Positions 19,740 through 30,591 of a stretch of 30,961 nt of DNA are shown here, piece after piece; positions within the stretch are counted from its first letter, which is position 1, and each line of letters starts with the position of its first letter. The notes under the pieces were generated by a model. The model was not told the DNA's origin. It saw only the letters and a program-made list of their open reading frames with translations, and did no database searches. The DNA comes from Saccoglossus kowalevskii (Eukaryota; Hemichordata; Enteropneusta; Harrimaniidae), in the NCBI RefSeq assembly GCF_000003605.2, contig NW_003140823.1:97936-128896 (forward strand), given 5' to 3'. Made by a program: the position numbers and the translations under genes.

Positions 19740-21206
19740 ATGCGTCGATCAACGACCAGTAGTGATAACGATCACAGTAAATCTGATAAAGAGTCTGAAG
19801 ACACTATGCAGTACGTGAATTATTCGCGTGCCCGATCCCGGGATAAGCTGGGTCACCAAGGGCTCACTCGACAGTGTAAAATGGCAGCCAGTAGCTGCTT
19901 AAGAAATCTTTTCCGTTTACGTATTGTCAAGGTTCTTGTTTTAGTCGTTTTCCTGGGTAGTGTAGTGTATATGTTTCATGAGCTTACATCAACTCTTTCC
20001 AATTCGAGTCGTCAGAATATTGTGAACACTCGCGACGATAATGTTGACGCCGCTGTTAAAAATTACAAAGGTAAAATCGGAGAAAGTTTGAAGGACGATT
20101 TGAAACAAAATATACCAGTTGTTGATAAAGGACAACAACAACTTTCTAAGCAAATTGTTGAACCACCACAACACAATGCTGCTCAAAATGACGGTGGTTC
20201 TCGACAGCAGCCAGCTATGCCTCAAGCACCGGATGCTCAAAATCTGCAATTTCAACGTGCAGCAGACCCACCAGTGCAGCAACAACAGAAGCAGCCACAG
20301 CTGCAACAACATCAGAAAATTCAGAATCAGGTGAAGCAAAATATAGCAGAAGCACGTGATCACCAGAAGCAGCTTGATGCTATCAAGCAGCAACATAAAC
20401 TGCAGAAAAATGCTGCTGTTGAACAGCAGGCTCAACTTAATGTCATTAAGCAAGAACCAAACGTGGTGCAGCAAAACATACAACAGGTTCAACCTAATGT
20501 GATGAAGCAGGATCCTTTGCTGCAGTCCCACAATGCTGCTGTTCCTCTTCATGCAGGCCAGAACCAGCAACAAGCCCAAGCTGGTTACAAGCAGGAGCCT
20601 TTACTGTTGAAGGATGTACAGCAACAACAGGTTGTACAAGAGCAAGCAGTACAACAGCAGCCAAAACCACCTGTTCCAGTGCTGCAACAACAGCAGCCAA
20701 AACCACCTGTTCCAGTGCAACAACAACAACAACAGCAAAAACAACCACCTGTTCCAGTGCAGCAACAGCAACAACCCCAAGTTCCAGTGCAGCAACAGCA
20801 ACAACCCCAAGTTCCAGTGCAGCAACAGCAACAACCACCCGTTCCAGTGCAGCAACAGCAACAACCCCAAGTTCCAGTGCAGCAACAACAACCACCCGTT
20901 CCAGTGCAGCAACAACAACCACCCGTTCCAGTGCAGCAACAGCCTGTTGTGGATCAACAACAAGTAATGCAGTCGTATGATAAAAAATCAAAACCAGAGT
21001 TTGACCACACTGTCATAATGACACTCACCAATGCTGCAACACAACCTGTACTGCGTGAAAAATTCCGAGTGACTCTGAGTTCACTATTGCAGCACTCCTC
21101 CATCAACATTAATTTCTACATAACAACAGATAAAGCTAGTGAGCAGTTCATCACTACTATTGTTCAGGAAATTGTCAAAAAAGTACAGCCCAAAGTCAAA
21201 TTTCAG
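19740..21206 (+). CDS. XXYLT1: Xyloside xylosyltransferase 1-like, first coding exon (partial gene)
   Basis: 489 codons from ATG 19740 to a phase-0 donor CAG|GTAAGT. A basic cytosolic N-terminus of about 60 residues is followed by one membrane segment at 62-79 (IVKVLVLVVFLGSVVYMF), then a lumenal stem of about 340 residues. The catalytic domain begins near 421 (FDHTVIMTLTNAATQPVLRE, RVTLSSLL, NFYITTDKASEQF), which fits the start of the GT8 domain of XXYLT1. XXYLT1 is an ER enzyme that adds the outer alpha-1,3-xylose to Xyl-Glc on Notch EGF repeats. The DXD and later catalytic blocks must lie on exons beyond this window. The stem is far longer than in human and glutamine-rich, with PPVPV-Q repeats at about 304-402. 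M48 at 19881 (AAAATGG) has a better start context than M1. GXYLT is the alternative but fits less well. Confidence 0.8.
20650..20945 (+). repeat. Coding minisatellite: (P-x-VPV-Q4-5) repeats
   Basis: About nine units of 27-36 bp encode PPVPVQQQQ or PQVPVQQQQQ in the XXYLT1-like stem. Nearly identical CCAGTGCAGCAACA words recur, with mixed CAA and CAG codons. Open frames on the other strand here (including 20494-20991) are shadows of this repeat. Confidence 0.93.
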
Positions 21207-21384
21207 GTAAGTTGTGTATTTTTATATTCTTTTTCTGTTTACCCTATCCCTCTAAACAGTGTATGCTCTAATTAACAGTGTTTTGTGATTTTTGGGAGTT
21301 GAAATAGAAATTAAGTGAGTCAATTTGAACATAGTAACATTCCTCATTTGATTCATCAAGCATAAGGAAAAAAAACCTGATAAT

Positions 21385-21625
21385 CGGGTGATCTCACCTT
21401 TTGTCAGCGATTTTTGGAGGACTATAGGTGGCATGTGGTGCCATTTATGTATAATTAAATCATTAAATTCATGTCTTATTTCATAATTGTGATACGTTTT
21501 GATGTTAGCATGCCTTTGTTTTTTATTCTGCTATTGTTGCATAAAAAATCACTTTTTCTGGTTGTGTCATTTGGGAATACCTTTGTGTCAATGACATGTG
21601 AAAATGGCTTAAAGCAAGCATACTG
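21385..21625 (+). repeat. Dispersed repeat, copy 2
   Basis: Matches 15035-15260: TTTTTGGAGGACTATAGGT, GGAATACCTTTGTGTCAATG and ACATGTGAAAATGGCTTA, in the same order and orientation. Confidence 0.75.
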
Positions 21626-22728
21626 CTTGTAAATTATTTTTTGTTTTTTAATGTTGGTGTCTCATCATGTGACCTGTGCTGATGACAATACATTACATAT
21701 ATGTATATGCCATAGTGTGAAAGTACGGAAATTCATTTTCTGTTCTTGCCCGTTTGGAAATTGAAAACTAAGTAGGAAGAAGTAAATGGCTTCGTCGATC
21801 CTGCACACCTTTTATCTGACATCTTGTAAAACTGATCAATTTTCACTGCTTGGAACTTTCACTATTTGATGATTGGGACTCACTGTCTTTAAGACCTTAG
21901 TGACATGTTTACTGTTAACAATTCTTTAAAGAAGAGCATTTTCACTTGAGGTAGAGATGCAGTTTACCTGACAGGTATTTTAATTAGTTAATTAGGAAAC
22001 CAAGATGACCTCCCTTGTTCACAAAACTATATATTTTCGGAAAGCTTATTGTATGAATTTTAAAGTTTTGTTAGTATTATATTTTTATGGACACTGTAGT
22101 TTGAAATATGCACAAAAATGTGCTTTTTTGGTCAAAAGTGATTTAAAAAAAATTAGCTTCTAAACCATGCTTCTGTTTCCTGTCAAAATTGGTTTATGGG
22201 TACATCTGTTTACTATGAAGAAAGCGCCGGCTTGAAAAATGTCTACCAGTTGTCAATTTGTAGGGCAGCAGCTCCAATTTCACTACTTCAAGTTTATGCA
22301 TAAATTAACACCCAGGCTAGTTGTCTGTACGATTGTTGTAGTACTATTCAACTAAAAACAATGCCCCGCCGGCGTTTTGATGATAAACACATTGCTAATC
22401 AGTTGTGAAAATTTCAAAACAAAAGGTCAAAGCGTCTACAAGCTATTTTTTTTTAAAGTTCTGGAATGTGCACTAAAAAGAAGCTGAGATAATTGCTAAT
22501 TTGCATAACAATTCACTCAGTAAGAAGTTTGCTAATGCTCATAATTAAAATGGCTGTAACAGTTCCAAATTGAAATGTATTATCGTTTTGTTAAAAGTTA
22601 AACATAGTGCATAATATGGAGATCCCGTCATTTCTTTTTTTTCACCATGTTTCTTTTTTATTATTTATGTACAGCCTTGCTAAATCTTGCTAAGCATTCA
22701 AAAGAGAGAATGTTTGCACCTGTTATTA

Positions 22729-23802
22729 GTCCCCGTTCGGACGCAGTCCGAAAACGGGGACTTATGTTTTGCCCTGTGTGCGTCCGTCCGTCCGTCCGTG
22801 CGTCCGTGCTTCCGTGCGTCCGTGCGTCCGTGATCACCTGTATCTCGAACATGCATGGACCGATTGAGTTCAAACTTCACTCATACATCACACATTATAT
22901 GGGACATATGCACATGCATTTTTTTCATGATCCGATTAACGATAGCCGAATAGCGGCCATTTTAAGGCCGAAAATGCATCAAAATCGCACATTTTCACCA
23001 TTCCGGACCCGGATCTCAGTTATGCATGGACGGATTTTGTTCAAATTTGGTACATACATCAAACATAATAGGACCTTGATGCACGTCATTTTTTTTTTTG
23101 GATCGGGTTCGAAATGGCCGACTGGCGGCCATTTTGTTTTAAAGAATTCAGTTCTGGATCCGTATCTGAGACATGCTTGGATTGATCGAGTTCAAACTTC
23201 ACACACACAAGGTACATCATGTCACAAATATGTATGTGCATTTGTTTCATGATCTCATTAACGATAGCCAAATGGCGGCCGCTTTAAGGCCGAAACTGCA
23301 TTGAAATCGCACATTTTCACCATTCCGGACCCGGATCTCAGTTATGCATGGACGGATTTCATTCAAACTTGGTACATACATTAAACATAATAGGACCTTG
23401 ATGCACGTCATTTTTTTTTTTCGGATCAAGTTCGAAATAGCCGACTGGCGGCCATTTTGTTTTAAAGAATTCAGTTCTGGATCCGTATCCGAGACATGCT
23501 TGGATTGATCGAGTTCAAACTTCACACACACAAGATACATCATGTCACAAATATGTATGTGCATTTGTATCATGATCTCATTAACGATAGCCAAATGGCG
23601 GCCGCTTTAAGGCCGAAAATGCATCAAAATCACGTATTTTCACAATTCCAGAACCGGATCTCAGTCATGCATGGATGGATTTTGTTCAGATTTAGCACAA
23701 TGTGTTGTACATATGCAGGTGCATTTCGGTCATGATCTGCTTTGAATGTATATGTCACTCAAATATGAACGGAACGGGGACGTGTCATTGACAATGACTT
23801 GT
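22729..23802 (+). mobile_element. Hairpin-headed element family A, intact copy
   Basis: The head hairpin at 22729-22761 has outer arms GTCCCCGTT/AACGGGGAC, inner arms CGGAC/GTCCG and loop GCA. CTTATG and a GTCCG-rich stretch (22788-22832) follow. The body is built of about 161-bp monomers with a 322-bp dimer period (ATTCC anchors at 23000, 23322 and 23644). AACGGGGAC recurs at 23773-23781, followed by a 7-bp hairpin (GTCATTG-A-CAATGAC) and CTTGT. The 201-residue frame (22647-23252) and the 115-residue minus frame are read-throughs. Non-autonomous; class uncertain. Confidence 0.9.
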
Positions 23803-23881
23803 CTATATTTTAAAATCGTTTTTTGAGTATGTTCCACTATTTGCAATTCTACAAAATTTCAACAGTCTATAGCCAAGACTT

Positions 23882-23930
23882 TTTGGATAATAAAAAAAAT
23901 AAAAAAAAGAAAAAAAAAAAAATTTCACTC
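23882..23930 (+). repeat. A-rich run
   Basis: Broken poly-A tract (A with single T or G interruptions) about 80 bp after the family A element. Confidence 0.85.
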
Positions 23931-24479
23931 TCAAGTGCCCACGAACCTGCATCTCTACCTTAAGCTGAATATAATAGTTAATTTATTACACACCATTTTG
24001 TGGTGACACCAATTGTTACCATGTGCAGTAGAATCTCATTCAGACTAATTTACAACAAAATTGGTTGAATTGTGATTTTTGCATTTGTTCCCCTTTGCCT
24101 GCCCATAATATGATTTATAAATTTACATCAAGGTTTTTGTTTTTGCTGCAATTATATTTTTAGAAACAAATGTTAGTTCAAATTGTAATGGTGTCCATGT
24201 CTCCTGCTGTACGTTTCACCCCAGGAGGCTTTTACACATGTACAATGACTAAAAAAAATAGGTGTGTACCTTCTTTGTGAATATAGGATGAGTTATTGTC
24301 ACCCAAAGTTTATTGACCTGTTTTCTACCACTTTACAGACACTATAAGTTCACATTTGAATATTAAACATTCAACCCTAGTCTGATGAATTTAGTTGTCA
24401 CATTTCATAAGATGACAATATTTCAATTATTCATGTTGTTGAAAAGTATTTGTATGTGAGATGAGCTAGATTCTATAGC

Positions 24480-24830
24480 CACATCACAACATGTCATTGG
24501 TGATTGTGTGTCGTCTCTCATCCACCAACAATTGCATTTTGGACTTCTTTTCGAAAACTACTAGTTTTATTGCTTTGATATGTAGGTATCTTAGGTGGAC
24601 CTCAGTCAGATTTGTTTGTTTCGTGATGATATTTTCTAATTATAATTCTAATTATTAATAATATTTTAAGCAAATATTTTGATCATTTTTGTTATCAATT
24701 TCTTGAAAACTTGCTTAATTTCTTGATACTTGGTATGTAAGTACTATAGGTCAATGTCCTTGTACCAAATCACTGTGAATTAATTTGTATCATCATGAAT
24801 GAATTCAGATGTGTCAGAATAATATTCAAA
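24480..24830 (+). mobile_element. Decayed copy of hairpin-headed element family B
   Basis: Two diverged core units match the array at 26250-27240: GACTTCTTTTCGAAAACTAC, TATTGCTTTGATATGTAGG, GGTGGACCTCAGTCAGATTT, GTTTCGTGATGATATTTTC, then a second with CTTGAAAACTTG and TTGATACTTGGTATGTAAG. A TGTGTCGTCTCTCATCC stretch may be the old GTCCG region. Neither end is clear. Confidence 0.75.
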
Positions 24831-26172
24831 ATAGATATCACATGAAATTCAAAGAAAACACAAAAATGTGAAACGATTGCCAATATTCAGATGCACTGAA
24901 GGTAAAATATGTGCCACAATTCATGCAAAATCAACCAATCAAATCTTTCACTTAATGAAAGTCCCAACACCCTAATACAGCTTTATAAATGATCTCACAT
25001 TGCAACCATGAGTAGAAGCATACATGTATTACTCGTAGAAAATTGTGTCCTCTTCTATTGAAAATTTGATTTATTACATATCTGAAATAAATGTTGTCTG
25101 TATTCATAATGCAGCGTAGTAGAGATATTCCTATCGGATCATTATTCTAATTATTACTCTATAGACTCTGTTCAACAGGTATTACAAATGATATTGCTGT
25201 AACAGATGTTTCTAATGTCATACTTTATTTGCTAACAAAATAAAAAGTGTAATCCAAAAATTTATTCACTTGTCAAATTGTTCAAAATCATTCTGTTGAT
25301 CTTTATAGTACAATATGTTATATTAAAATAATTTTGCTGCGATCACAACTTTCAATAATTCTGTATCCAAAAATATCATCAGATAAATTCAACACAGCAT
25401 TTTTTGGGAAAATTTTTTTTTTTAATTTTTATGAAAAATCAAAATAAAAGCACAAATTTAAGGCATCTCCATTGATTTTAAAATAAAAAATTGAGCAGAA
25501 ACTTTTCATTCAATTTATGGGCTTTATTTCGCAAAGCGTATTTGAAACATATCAAAATACCAATGCCATAATGCACCAGTACAATCCCAGAGATTGTGTA
25601 GCCACCATTAACCTTGTCACTACCAGTTCCCTCTTTTCATCACAAATTCACAAAATAGTCCTGTTTCATAGTGTGCACTTTCATTTAGACGTTTGGGACA
25701 ATTTCCAAAAAATATTACACTGCAGAAAAATTTGGTCAAAAAAGTCTAGTGGTGAAAAGGTTAAAGATTTGGTAAAAAGTGAAAAAATGTACAAATTTGT
25801 GAACACCAATTTTTGATTGTGGGAATTTTAGATAAACAGTAGACACAGCTACCAAGTAAAAATGATGAAAAATCAATACATTACAAATTTTTAATATTTT
25901 GCTTAAAGCGAAAGGTTTCATCAAATCATTGACAATAAGCAAAATCTATTTCCATGGAGATGACTTTACGATCTTCTCATAGCATTAATTAAACTCTGAT
26001 CTGGTTGCCATTTTGAATCAACAATTGGCCAAAATATATACAAATGAGGTTTATAATTCAAAAGCTATTTTGTGTTTTCTAAATTTGTTCTTTTGTTTGT
26101 CAAATGAACAGTAATGCAGCCAAATTCCAGAAAATACTGGTGTGAAAAGTATGAGCTCCACCATCCATTTTT

Positions 26173-27334
26173 AGCTCCGCTGTCGACTTTGTCGAGCGGA
26201 GCTTATCATATGAGTGATTGTCCGCCGTCGTCCGTGTCAATGTTTTACTTTTTTGACTTCTTCTTGAAAACTACAAGCCTGAATGCTTTGATACTTGGTG
26301 TATATGTACCTTGGGTAGACCTCTCTTAGGTTTGTTCATTTCATGTTGATATCTTCAATTCTCTAATTTTGGTGAATATTTTTGTCATTTTTGGTAAAAA
26401 GTGATATTTTCGACTTCTTGTTAAAAACCGCAAGTGCAATTGCTTTGATATTACATATATAGGTACTACATGTGAACCTCTCTCAGATTTGTTCATTTTG
26501 TAATGATATCTTTAATTCTCTAATTTTGGTGAATATTTTTATCATTTTTAGTAAAAAGTGATATTTTCGACTTCTTGTTAAAAACCGCAAGTCCAATTGC
26601 TTTGATACTACATATATAGGTACTACATGTGGACCTTTTTCAGATTTGTTCATTTCGTGATGATATCTTCAATTCTCTAATTTTGGTGAATATTTTTGTA
26701 ATTTTTGGTAAAAAGTGATATTTTCGACTTCTTGTTAAAAACCAATAGTCTGATTGCTTTGATATTACATATATAGGTACTACATGTGGACCTCTCTCAG
26801 ATTTGTTCATTTTGTGATGGTATCTTCAATTCTCTAATTTTGGTGAATATTTTTGTAATTTTTGGTAAAAAGTGATATTTTCGACTTCTTGTTAAAAACC
26901 AAAAGTTCAATTGCTTTGATATTACATATTTAGATACTACATGATGTAGACCTTTCTCAGATTTGTTCATTTCGTGATGATATCTTCGATTCTATAATTT
27001 TGGTGAATATTTTTGTCATTTTTGGTAAAAAATGATATTTTCGACTTCTTGTAAAAAAACAATAGTCTGATTGCTTTGATATTACATATATAGGTACTAC
27101 ATGTGGACCTCTCTCAGATTTGTTCATTTTGTGATGATATCTTCAATTCTCTAATTTTGGTGAATATTTTTGTCATTTTTGGTAATAAGTGATATTTTCG
27201 ACTTCTTGTTAAAAACTGTAAGTCTGATTGCTTTGATACTATACATATTGTTCATTTTCTAATGATGTCTTCAGTTCTTTAATTGAAATGTGCATTGCTA
27301 ACAGCGGAGCTATCTCAGCCGATAGACTGCTTGT
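26173..27334 (+). mobile_element. Hairpin-headed element family B, intact copy
   Basis: The head hairpin at 26173-26203 has outer arms AGCTCCGCT/AGCGGAGCT, inner TCGAC/GTCGA and loop TTT. TTATC and GTCCGCCGTCGTCCG follow. About six and a half tandem units of 157 bp come next (GATATTTTCGACTTC anchors near 26403, 26560, 26717, 26874, 27034 and 27191). AGCGGAGCT recurs at 27303-27311, followed by a hairpin CTATC/GATAG and CTTGT. No protein is encoded. Confidence 0.9.
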
Positions 27335-27520
27335 TTTTAATCAAAATTGTATTTTTGTTACTTTGTTTTTGTACAGATATTCAAAGGTGATTCTGTTCTT
27401 TTATGGTCATGTACAGAGGTTTTGTTACCTTTTTTCTGGTTGTGAAATACAGTAGCATATGTTTAAAAAAAACACAATCTTTTGACTTGAAAATTGTTAT
27501 TTATAAACATACATTTACGG

Positions 27521-27570
27521 GTATGTCAGGACGTTTATGATTAATAAAGTTTCTATTAAATAAGTCTTTT
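27521..27570 (+). repeat. Direct repeat flanking the SINE, left copy
   Basis: GTATGTCAGGACGTTTATGA then TTAATAAAGTTTCTATTAAA. The right copy is at 27941-27994. Confidence 0.85.
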
Positions 27571-27639
27571 CTTTTTAATGTCACTGTTGTCTCTCCTGAC
27601 TTTCCTTTTGTATATGCAGGTTTTAAGTGCTGACATATA

Positions 27640-27940
27640 GTGCATTTTTGCCACAGAAGCCATATTCATGTTTTTGGACTACACACATGACGGGGCTGTG
27701 CGGCCATCTCTTTATCAAATGGCAATTTAATGTGCTATCCTGGCATCAACCAGGCTCCTGCGGACCTTAACCAAGGTTCCCCTAAAGTCGCATTCATTAG
27801 TGAATCTCGGCCAGTGAAATTGGCCTTCCCATTGAGTCTGTGACACACCCAGGGTAGGGGTGTTCAGCCTGAAGTAGGATTTGAACTTGGGTCTACCGAT
27901 CATGAGTCTGATGTGACAACCACTAAGCTACCAGTGATCA
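27640..27940 (-). mobile_element. tRNA-derived SINE
   Basis: On the minus strand the head carries a pol III A box TAGCTTAGTGG (27930-27920) and a B box GTTCAAATCC (27886-27877) with tRNA-like spacing. A non-tRNA body of about 230 bp follows. No tRNA gene is intact here. The element is bracketed by direct repeats of about 50 bp. Confidence 0.85.
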
Positions 27941-27994
27941 TTATGTCGGGACTTTTATGATTAATAAAGTTTCTAGTGTTATTAATTAAGTCTT
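27941..27994 (+). repeat. Direct repeat flanking the SINE, right copy
   Basis: TTATGTCGGGACTTTTATGA then TTAATAAAGTTTCTA, with an insertion of several bases before TTAATTAAGTCTTT relative to the left copy. Confidence 0.85.
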
Positions 27995-28027
27995 TGTATG
28001 TTATAATATTTAATATATAATAGGGAT

Positions 28028-28290
28028 TTTTTTAAACAAGGGAACAGGGGTGCAGCGCCCTCATGCCATGGCCATGCGCCCCCTTACCCTGGGTAGCAGA
28101 TCCTCTGACAACCATAAAAGTCTGAATGACCAGGGATCACATGTGGCCACAGTCTTCAACTGTGACCTGTCTGATAGTAATTTTTTGCACAAAGGAAGCC
28201 ATAGAATGCTCCACACCATGGTAGGGAGAACCCTATCTCCCCCACTTGGTGGCGCCACTGAATTGCAGTGCTCTCTTTTGCATTTTTTTT
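28028..28290. other. GC-richer island of unknown nature
   Basis: A compositionally distinct 260-bp block containing GTGCAGCGCCCTCATGCC and CCACTTGGTGGCGCCACTG. It may be another SINE or exonised repeat, but I find no A/B boxes or coding signal. Confidence 0.4.
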
Positions 28291-30591
28291 TCTAAAAAAA
28301 AACCCTGGTATTTTTATTTTATTTGGGAAATAATTGTTTTTATTTGAATCCTCTTGTATGCGTCAGAAGTACCATACCAACAAGAACAGAGACACTTGGA
28401 ATTTTGTAGGCATATTCTCAATGTCGACAACAAAACAAGTACTATTGGGTACAGGTGCAAAACTGGACAATTTTGATTAATTGCCGAGTTCAGTACCAGG
28501 TGATAAAAATGGATACAAAACAACAGACCAATGAGTTTCACATACCATGCCATATAAAGGATATAGAACAATATTGCTACAAAAACACCTGGTTGGACAA
28601 TCTTTACAGATCAAAGCAAAAGACAAAATTTACACCAAATCAATATCCAAAAATAAGTTCCAAGATAAAACTAAAGAATATTGTCATGACTTGTGAATCA
28701 ATGACATTAACAGATCAGATTCCAAACTCAGAATATATCATTTACTATAAGGGTCAAAATCAATATTTCACTGTATTTGCATTTACATGATGAAAGAAAT
28801 GATATTAAATTATTATCTTAAATCCAACTTACAAGTCACAAACTTGAAATAGAACTTGGTAGACACAGAAGACCAAAAACTCTGCAAAAAATGCAACTTT
28901 CTGGAGGATATTATTATTGTTATTTACAAAGAAGAAAGAAAGAAACTATATTTTGAAGTCTGTAATACAAACATTGACAATGACTTTTTTTAAACTGATA
29001 TTACTGTCATTATTAATTGATAAACATTATTACTCAGTCAAGGTCTTGTATTTATTCATAATGCCATATGTTCCTAGGTAATAGACAAATACATGTAATC
29101 CTTTGATCTATTGTGGCTAAACAGAAATAAATGTTTATATATAAATATGTACATATTTGAAACTTATGCTTGTGTCATACATGTGTTGGTCGGGTAAAAT
29201 TTTGATACAATTGGATATACATGTAATGGTTATGTAGATTAGTCTTATTTTTATTTTGTATACCTTCATATAACTTTATATACAATATTAACCAGTGTTA
29301 AAGTTGTATTATGGGATGTATTTCATTGTGGTAATTGCGTAGAATGGATGTGGTGTGTTCCATTGATGGAGGTCCCAAACTTTGTATATACCAGTAGCGT
29401 AACCAATCTAAACCAAACAAATGGAACTGAGAAGTTTACAGAGATATTCAGATTAACACATCAGCTGAAAGCCTCTAAGGATAGTCAAAATTAAAAATTA
29501 AAACTGGCGTTAGTAGACAATGTACTTTTATACAATTTTAATAGTCCCTGTCATTGTTTTTATTTACATTACATACTACTAAGTAATGTGCGTTTATTAA
29601 CATTTTCTTTCATGCTTACCCTGAAAGGGTTGAAAAAAAAATACAAAAAAAAAGAAAACAAGTCATAAACTACCAAGACAAGTCATAATTGACAGTATTG
29701 GATGGGTTTTACATACTAATGAAGTACATGTACATACTTTGATTGGTTTTTTCAATGTAAAATATACAAACTTTTCTAAATATCTGCATATGAAAAAGGT
29801 ATGGAACAAAATAAATTTTGTCAGCTCTTGAAATTCACTTTAGCTTCTTATTTCTGCTTTGAGGAAATTATCTTGACCTTTTTGAGGAATGTCAGTCTTG
29901 TTGAATTTCAATTCTGTCACTATATACTACTGAAGGTTTGCCAATGTATTCCCACACTCAAACAATTAGTACACTACACAGTTGTCCTACCAGTAGTTCA
30001 CATATTGTAAGGTTATTTTGAGAATACTACAAAGTATGCTCAAAGGCAGCATAGGATTGGATCAAATGATGTGTAGGTTGGAAGATCAGTCAGTGTTAAC
30101 CCATACTGCCTGAATGCATACTTTGCGGTATCCTTGTGATAACATCATTATCTTCAGCACATAGTTCTGCAGGGATATAGTGGTACCAGCTTCTGTCCAT
30201 ATGAAGTCATATCTGGAGCATTCAGATAGACATTTATACAGTGCTTAATTGAAGACACTGCACTAGATCTGATCAATATAATTAATAACTGTATATGGTC
30301 ATGTGACCTCATTAAAAATGTGAAATTATCATCAGGTGGACTATTCCTGATGGACATTCAACATAGGAACATAGAACGGTAATCCTCCTTCACAACTATT
30401 TGAGCTTGTTGTGGGTATGTCTACCATGATTAATCAATCAAGCAGTACTTACACAGTGTACCATGAGTAAACAAAAACTTGTGCATACATACATGTGAGA
30501 AAAGAAAAGCATTTTTTGACAATATAATATATATGATAGTATATAAAAGGCCCCAAAAGACTATTTTACCATATTTATTCATGTGTTCAAC
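28291..30591. other. AT-rich intronic stretch, nothing recognised
   Basis: No supported gene. The 111-residue frame at 28455-28790 has no recognisable motif. ACCATGATTAATCAATCAAG at 30423-30442 looks like a lone monomer of the CCATGATTGG minisatellite. Confidence 0.55.

Noticed and set aside
20494..20991. Minus-strand open frame of 165 residues with AALERVVV repeats
   Set aside because: It is the antisense shadow of the VPV-Q coding minisatellite on the plus strand.
22647..23252. 201-residue plus-strand frame
   Set aside because: It runs through the hairpin head and core repeats of family A; the residues follow the DNA repeats and show no protein motif.
23773..23802. Helitron-type 3' end (hairpin near the terminus)
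   Set aside because: The hairpin is present, but no CTRR terminus follows at the usual distance and no A/T insertion site is evident.
25517..25816. 99-residue frame considered as the next XXYLT1 exon
   Set aside because: It has none of the expected motifs after the first exon, such as a YYSDSIFFL-like block or the DXD region.
27877..27930. Possible tRNA gene
   Set aside because: A and B boxes are present, but no acceptor stem or cloverleaf is intact and a long body follows; it is a SINE head.
28455..28790. 111-residue plus-strand frame
   Set aside because: No motif, no splice context and AT-rich codon composition like its surroundings.
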